Assembly: GCA_030680795.1 (NCBI GenBank)
Contig: JAUXUL010000043.1
Span: 1 to 64,000 of the forward strand
Length of the DNA: 64,000 nucleotides
Reading direction: 5' to 3'
Source: Anaerolineales bacterium
GTDB taxonomy: Bacteria > Chloroflexota > Anaerolineae > Anaerolineales > Villigracilaceae
This document shows, piece by piece, positions 60,578-64,000 of the stretch (its first letter is position 1; each line of letters begins with the position of its first letter). Both the position numbers and the translations under genes were made by a program. Below the pieces are notes generated by a model that was not told where the DNA came from, ran no database searches, and was given only the letters and a program-made list of their open reading frames with translations.

Positions 60578-61771
60578 ATGTTTAGAAAATGGATTTTATG
60601 GATTCTCGCGGCGGGCTGGATTCTTTATGCCTGTGCGCCTTCGCAAACGATTGTTCCTGCATCTCGCTCTGCGTCCCCCGAGCCTGATACTGTTTCGATG
60701 ACTCCCGCCAACCTTCCAGCCGAATCTCCCCCGAGCGGCGCCGAGTCTGAATTCAAGACAGACTTCAGCAAACACACTGTTTCGTACAACGAGATTCTTT
60801 CGGGAGGTCCCCCCAAAGATGGGATTCCGCCCATTGACACACCCCAGTTCATCTCTGTGAATGAAGCAAATGGATGGTTGAAAGACCGCGAACCTGTCGT
60901 CTTTGTTCAAGTCGGCAATGACGCCCGCGCCTATCCAATCCAAATCCTGATTTGGCATGAGATTGTCAACGATGTAGTCGGCGGCGAACCGCTTATCGTT
61001 TCTTTTTGCCCACTTTGTAATACAGCCATCGCCTTCAAGCGGACATTCAATGGTCAGGTCTTGGATTTTGGAACAACGGGACGATTGCGTTATAGTAATT
61101 TGATCATGTACGACCGCCAGACCGAAACCTGGTGGCAGCAAGCCACAGGCGATGCGATTGCAGGTGAACATACTGGCGCGCAATTGGAGTTTTATCCCGC
61201 CTCCATGATTTCATGGGCAGACTTCAAAAACTTGTACCCCAATGGCAGTGTGCTTTCACGCGAGACAGGTTTTTCCCGCGACTATGGGAAAAACCCTTAC
61301 TTCGGTTACGATGATATCAATCAATCTCCATTTTTGTATAAAGGCGTAACACCCAATCAACTCCCACCGATGGCGCGCGTGTTGACCGTTGATTTGAAGG
61401 ATGAAGCGGTTGCATATCCTTATGGTATTTTGAGTCAAGCAAACATCATCAATGATACGGTTGGCGGGGAATCCGTCGCGATATTCTGGACAAAAGGAAC
61501 CGCCTCCGCATTGGACACAAATAATATCCCCGAAGGACGCGATGTCGGCGCGGCAGCGGCATACTCGCGCTTGCTCGATGGTCAAACGCTCACCTTCAAT
61601 TTTGCCGATGGAAAAATTACCGATGAGCAAACAGGCAGTGAATGGAATATTTTTGGTCAGTCAATTTCAGGTGAGTTTAAAGGAAAGCAGCTAACGCCTG
61701 TTGTTTCCATCAATCACTTCTGGTTTTCATGGGCGGCGTTCAAACCTGATACGAGGGTATATCAACCTTGA
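60578..61771 (+). CDS. DUF3179 lipoprotein
   Basis: A 397-residue exported protein. The signal peptide ILAAGWILYACAPS has a lipobox-like cysteine. DUF3179 is read as GPPKDGIPPIDTPQFI, QILIWHEIVNDVVGGEPLIV, SFCPLCNTAIAFKR, DFGTTGRLRYSNLIMYDRQT, and SWADFKNLYPNGSVLSRETG, ending with HFWFSWAAFKPDT. The family is widespread with no known biochemical function. The CPLC cysteines might bind metal or be redox-active. It is followed by a 595-base gap with a decayed tRNA locus. Confidence 0.9.
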   Translation: MFRKWILWILAAGWILYACAPSQTIVPASRSASPEPDTVSMTPANLPAESPPSGAESEFKTDFSKHTVSYNEILSGGPPKDGIPPIDTPQFISVNEANGWLKDREPVVFVQVGNDARAYPIQILIWHEIVNDVVGGEPLIVSFCPLCNTAIAFKRTFNGQVLDFGTTGRLRYSNLIMYDRQTETWWQQATGDAIAGEHTGAQLEFYPASMISWADFKNLYPNGSVLSRETGFSRDYGKNPYFGYDDINQSPFLYKGVTPNQLPPMARVLTVDLKDEAVAYPYGILSQANIINDTVGGESVAIFWTKGTASALDTNNIPEGRDVGAAAAYSRLLDGQTLTFNFADGKITDEQTGSEWNIFGQSISGEFKGKQLTPVVSINHFWFSWAAFKPDTRVYQP

Positions 61772-61923
61772 TGATCTGCGGTATAGCCTTAATCTGTGAT
61801 TGATCATTGAAACACGCTGTGCTGGCTACTTGGTTCATCCGCCCAGATTAGTGAAGGAAAATTGTTCTCTCTGTCTCATGAGTGGACATACGTCTCAACT
61901 TTAACAAATACCCCATAAATTGC

Positions 61924-62113
61924 TTGACAATCTCTATGACCTCGCATAAAATCCGCCTGTCTTTAGAGGAAAAACGCCCTAAAAAGACACAAAAATCAAC
62001 TTATCGTCAGTAAGCGAAAAAGTTACGCTCCGCGGGACCGATCCCCGTCGGGACCGCCAAGGTTACTTTTATAACCAATGCGCTTGAATGAAATTGTCAT
62101 TCAAGCGCATTGG
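61924..62113 (+). pseudogene. Decayed tRNA-Asp transcription unit
   Basis: A promoter TTGACA (61924-61929), 17 bases, TAAAAT (61947-61952) is followed by about 80 bases unlike a tRNA. Then GCGGG-ACCGATC-CCCGT and CGGGACCGCC (62032-62057) match the T-arm stem and acceptor 3' end of the intact tRNA-Asp, with the TTCGAAT loop changed. The hairpin CCAATGCGCTTGAATG/CATTCAAGCGCATTGG (62075-62113) matches the terminator of the intact unit with paired changes. An annotated small RNA is possible. The rest of 61772-62367 shows no gene that I can support. Confidence 0.65.
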
Positions 62114-62330
62114 TGTTTAATGCCTGCGGGCTCTGAGTGGCAACAGGTATAATACATGTGCCTATCAATCCAATCAAAAGAAACCAGGTCACACGCCCTG
62201 GAAATGAAGAGGTCGTCAGATTTCATTTTGAATATCTCCTCTCTTAATAAGATGAAATAATCATATTGTTTTCCCGCTTCAAATACCATGACCTGTTTGT
62301 ATTTGAATTTTAATCAAAAAGAATGTGCGC

Positions 62331-62336
62331 TATAAT
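62331..62336 (+). promoter_or_regulatory. -10 box of the PLP enzyme gene
   Basis: TATAAT 31 bases before the ATG; the -35 box TTTTAA at 17 bases is weak. Confidence 0.5.
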
Positions 62337-62367
62337 TTTGTCCTACAATTAAATTGAGGAGCATCCC

Positions 62368-63834
62368 ATGACAACCATTGACCTGACCATTCAAAAAGAC
62401 CGCCGCGCCCGCGCCATTCAGCGCGCGAAAGAGCGCAATATCATCATCCCCACTTATGCCCAAATGAAAGACCCTTCAAAAATTCCCACAAAGGTTAAGG
62501 ATGAATTGAAGGGTATCGGCCTCTGGGACATTCATCCGCGCAATTTGTTTCGCATCAACTGGCACAATCAACCCGGCGCTTCAGGCGGGACATTTGGCGG
62601 GGTCAACTTTCTCGAGCTTCCATCTTCGCTGACGGGAGTCAAGGCGCGCATACTTGTCGTCGTTGGCAAATGGTTCCCGACGGGCGCGCACAAAGTCGGG
62701 GCGGCGTTTAGCTGTCTCGTACCAAGGCTGGTCACAGGTCAGTTTGACCCGACCAGTCAAAAAGCGGTCTGGCCATCCACAGGCAATTACTGTCGCGGCG
62801 GGGCATACGACTCCGCTTTGCTCGGATGTGAATCCATTGCCATTTTGCCTGAGGGTATGTCCAAGGAAAGATTCGAGTGGCTTGCCAAAGTGGCAGGTGA
62901 AACGATCAAGACACCCGGCTCTGAATCAAATGTAAAAGAGATTTTCGATAAATGCTGGGAGTTAAAAAAATCAGGCCAGGATTTAATGATCTTCAATCAG
63001 TTTGAAGAGTTTGGCAACTACCTCTGGCATTACGAAGTGACGGGTCACGCGATGGAGGAAGTGCTCAAGAAAATCATGGACAAAAACGACCGTTTCCGCG
63101 GCATGGCATCTGCAACGGGTTCAGCAGGAACAATTGCCAGCGGCGATTATCTCAAACAGATCTTCCCTGAAAGCAAAATCGTGGCAAGCGAAGCCTTGCA
63201 ATGCCCCACACTTTTGGAAAACGGCTTCGGGTCGCATCGTATCGAAGGCATCGGCGATAAGCACGTGCCGTGGATACATAATACAAAGAACACCGATTTT
63301 GTCACAGCCATTGACGATAATGCCGTGGTCAACATCTCCCGCCTCTTCAATGAAGAAAACGGACGTGCCTATCTCGCAGAAAAAGGTGTTCCCGAATCGA
63401 TCATCTCCAATCTCGATCTGCTTGGCTTCTCTGGCATCTCGAATGTGCTTTCCTGCATCAAAGTCGCCAAGTATTATGAGATGGACGAAAATGATGTGAT
63501 GATCACCGTCCTCACCGACTCGATGGAACTCTATCGCTCACGCCTGTATGAAATGCACCAGGAATTCGGCGAATATAGCGAAAACAACGCCGCCGCTGAT
63601 TTCGCCCGCTACCTGCACGGCCAATCCACCGACAACATGCTCGAGTTGACCTATCCCGAACGCCGCCGAGTACACAACCTGAAATACTACACCTGGGTCG
63701 AACAGCAAGGCCGCACATACGAAGAGATCCAAAACCAATGGTACGAACCCAATTACTGGACCGATGTTCAAAAGCAAGCCGATGAAATTGACGCGTTGAT
63801 CGTTGAATTCAACAAGGAAGTTGGGCTTGGATAG
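62368..63834 (+). CDS. Pyridoxal-phosphate-dependent enzyme (cysteine synthase/tryptophan synthase beta-like fold)
   Basis: A 488-residue fold-type II PLP protein. The lysine in FPTGAHKVGAAFSCL is the likely PLP Schiff base; WPSTGNYCRGGAYDSALLGC holds the substrate-loop, and MASATGSAGTIASGDYLKQI is the phosphate-binding glycine-rich loop. It is longer than cysteine synthase (about 310) and keeps an extra C-terminal region with YPERRRVHNLKYYTWVEQQG. The reaction is not known; related proteins act on amino acids such as cysteine or serine derivatives. GAGGAG precedes the ATG, with a TATAAT at 62331-62336. Confidence 0.88.
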   Translation: MTTIDLTIQKDRRARAIQRAKERNIIIPTYAQMKDPSKIPTKVKDELKGIGLWDIHPRNLFRINWHNQPGASGGTFGGVNFLELPSSLTGVKARILVVVGKWFPTGAHKVGAAFSCLVPRLVTGQFDPTSQKAVWPSTGNYCRGGAYDSALLGCESIAILPEGMSKERFEWLAKVAGETIKTPGSESNVKEIFDKCWELKKSGQDLMIFNQFEEFGNYLWHYEVTGHAMEEVLKKIMDKNDRFRGMASATGSAGTIASGDYLKQIFPESKIVASEALQCPTLLENGFGSHRIEGIGDKHVPWIHNTKNTDFVTAIDDNAVVNISRLFNEENGRAYLAEKGVPESIISNLDLLGFSGISNVLSCIKVAKYYEMDENDVMITVLTDSMELYRSRLYEMHQEFGEYSENNAAADFARYLHGQSTDNMLELTYPERRRVHNLKYYTWVEQQGRTYEEIQNQWYEPNYWTDVQKQADEIDALIVEFNKEVGLG

Positions 63835-63915
63835 GTTTCGATCAGCAAATCGAAAGTCATTTGTGGAAAGTAGAAAGTAGAGGGTAGAATCTATCTGCCA
63901 CTTTCTATTTTAAAC

Positions 63916-64000
63916 ATGACTCTCATCCCAACATCTCTTATTCTGGTCTGTCTGCTTCCGACACCGCGGGATATGGAAATCGCGCGGCTTTTGGGATGGT
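63916..64000 (+). CDS. Hypothetical protein, 5' end only
   Basis: An ATG at 63916 opens MTLIPTSLILVCLLPTPRDM followed by EIARLLGW, continuing past the window edge. The CLLPTPRDMEIARLLGW segment resembles a widely seen start (LPxPRDxEIARxLGWYRIP) of unassigned bacterial proteins. No ribosome-binding site is evident. Direct repeats of AAAGTAGA lie in the gap between this and the PLP gene. Confidence 0.5.
   Translation, partial: MTLIPTSLILVCLLPTPRDMEIARLLGW

Noticed and set aside
62101-62289. A 62-codon minus-strand open frame
   Set aside because: It starts in a featureless region, covers the hairpin at 62098-62113 and shows no domain or ribosome-binding site.

Overview
The window looks like chromosomal DNA from an uncultured Chloroflexota bacterium, probably Anaerolineae-like. 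This is inferred from a mix of features: an F420-type deazaflavin nitroreductase family protein, roadblock and V4R signalling proteins, several starts with almost no leader, and many dispersed palindromic repeats. No rRNA or other taxonomic marker is present, so the placement is an inference. Gene density is high, and three genes appear to read UGA as selenocysteine.

Left part (1-24.4 kb). Two related type III restriction-modification systems face away from each other across about 10 kb of ordinary genes. On the minus strand: mod1 (4772-7054), a small GIY-YIG nuclease bracketed by palindromic repeats (4200-4499), res1 (1340-4033), then two unrecognised genes (637-1281 and 1-464). On the plus strand: an AbiU2-like HEPN gene (16725-17387), mod2 (17403-19367), a HigB toxin (19449-19742), a HigA antitoxin fused to an ImmA/IrrE-type metalloprotease (19739-20941), and res2 with a C-terminal domain carrying a HEPN-type RNNYIAH motif (20958-24350). 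Between them lie a DUF4258/YgiT toxin-antitoxin pair flanked by duplicated caiB 3' ends, a CaiB CoA-transferase, a dihydroorotate-dehydrogenase-like gene, csp, dtd, trpS with a SelW-type selenoprotein, fmdB, a pirin, a Nudix hydrolase, a methyltransferase and ybaK.

Middle part (24.4-33 kb). The tyrosine catabolism pair hppD-hmgA is flanked by two copies of a lipoprotein 5' end. It is followed by typA, a dolichol-phosphate-mannose-synthase-like glycosyltransferase, a decayed response regulator, V4R and roadblock genes, and tRNA-Asp(GTC) with promoter and terminator.

Right part (33-64 kb). This stretch is rich in thiol and redox chemistry: ECF sigma/anti-sigma, a redoxin-family selenoprotein, two glutaredoxin-like domains (one fused to thioredoxin reductase), GH15 glucoamylase, CcdA, TauE, thioredoxin, a frameshifted DsrE gene, a halogenase-type flavoprotein, a CDP-alcohol phosphatidyltransferase, a peroxiredoxin-like selenoprotein, and a mercury operon (merR-merF-eamA-merA) with a classical 19-bp-spacer MerR promoter. 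DsbA, a YnjBCD-type ABC transporter, a TVP38/disulfide-reductase fusion, an HD-GYP protein, a DUF3179 lipoprotein and a PLP enzyme complete it. At 61.9-62.1 kb lies a decayed tRNA-Asp transcription unit whose terminator hairpin differs from that of the intact unit by compensatory changes.

The most striking items are (1) three selenoprotein candidates, each with UGA at the redox Cys position and a GU-loop hairpin at the right distance; (2) the five-gene HEPN-Mod-HigB-HigA/ImmA-Res-HEPN array; and (3) palindromic repeats sitting in frame inside at least six proteins and bracketing a GIY-YIG nuclease.
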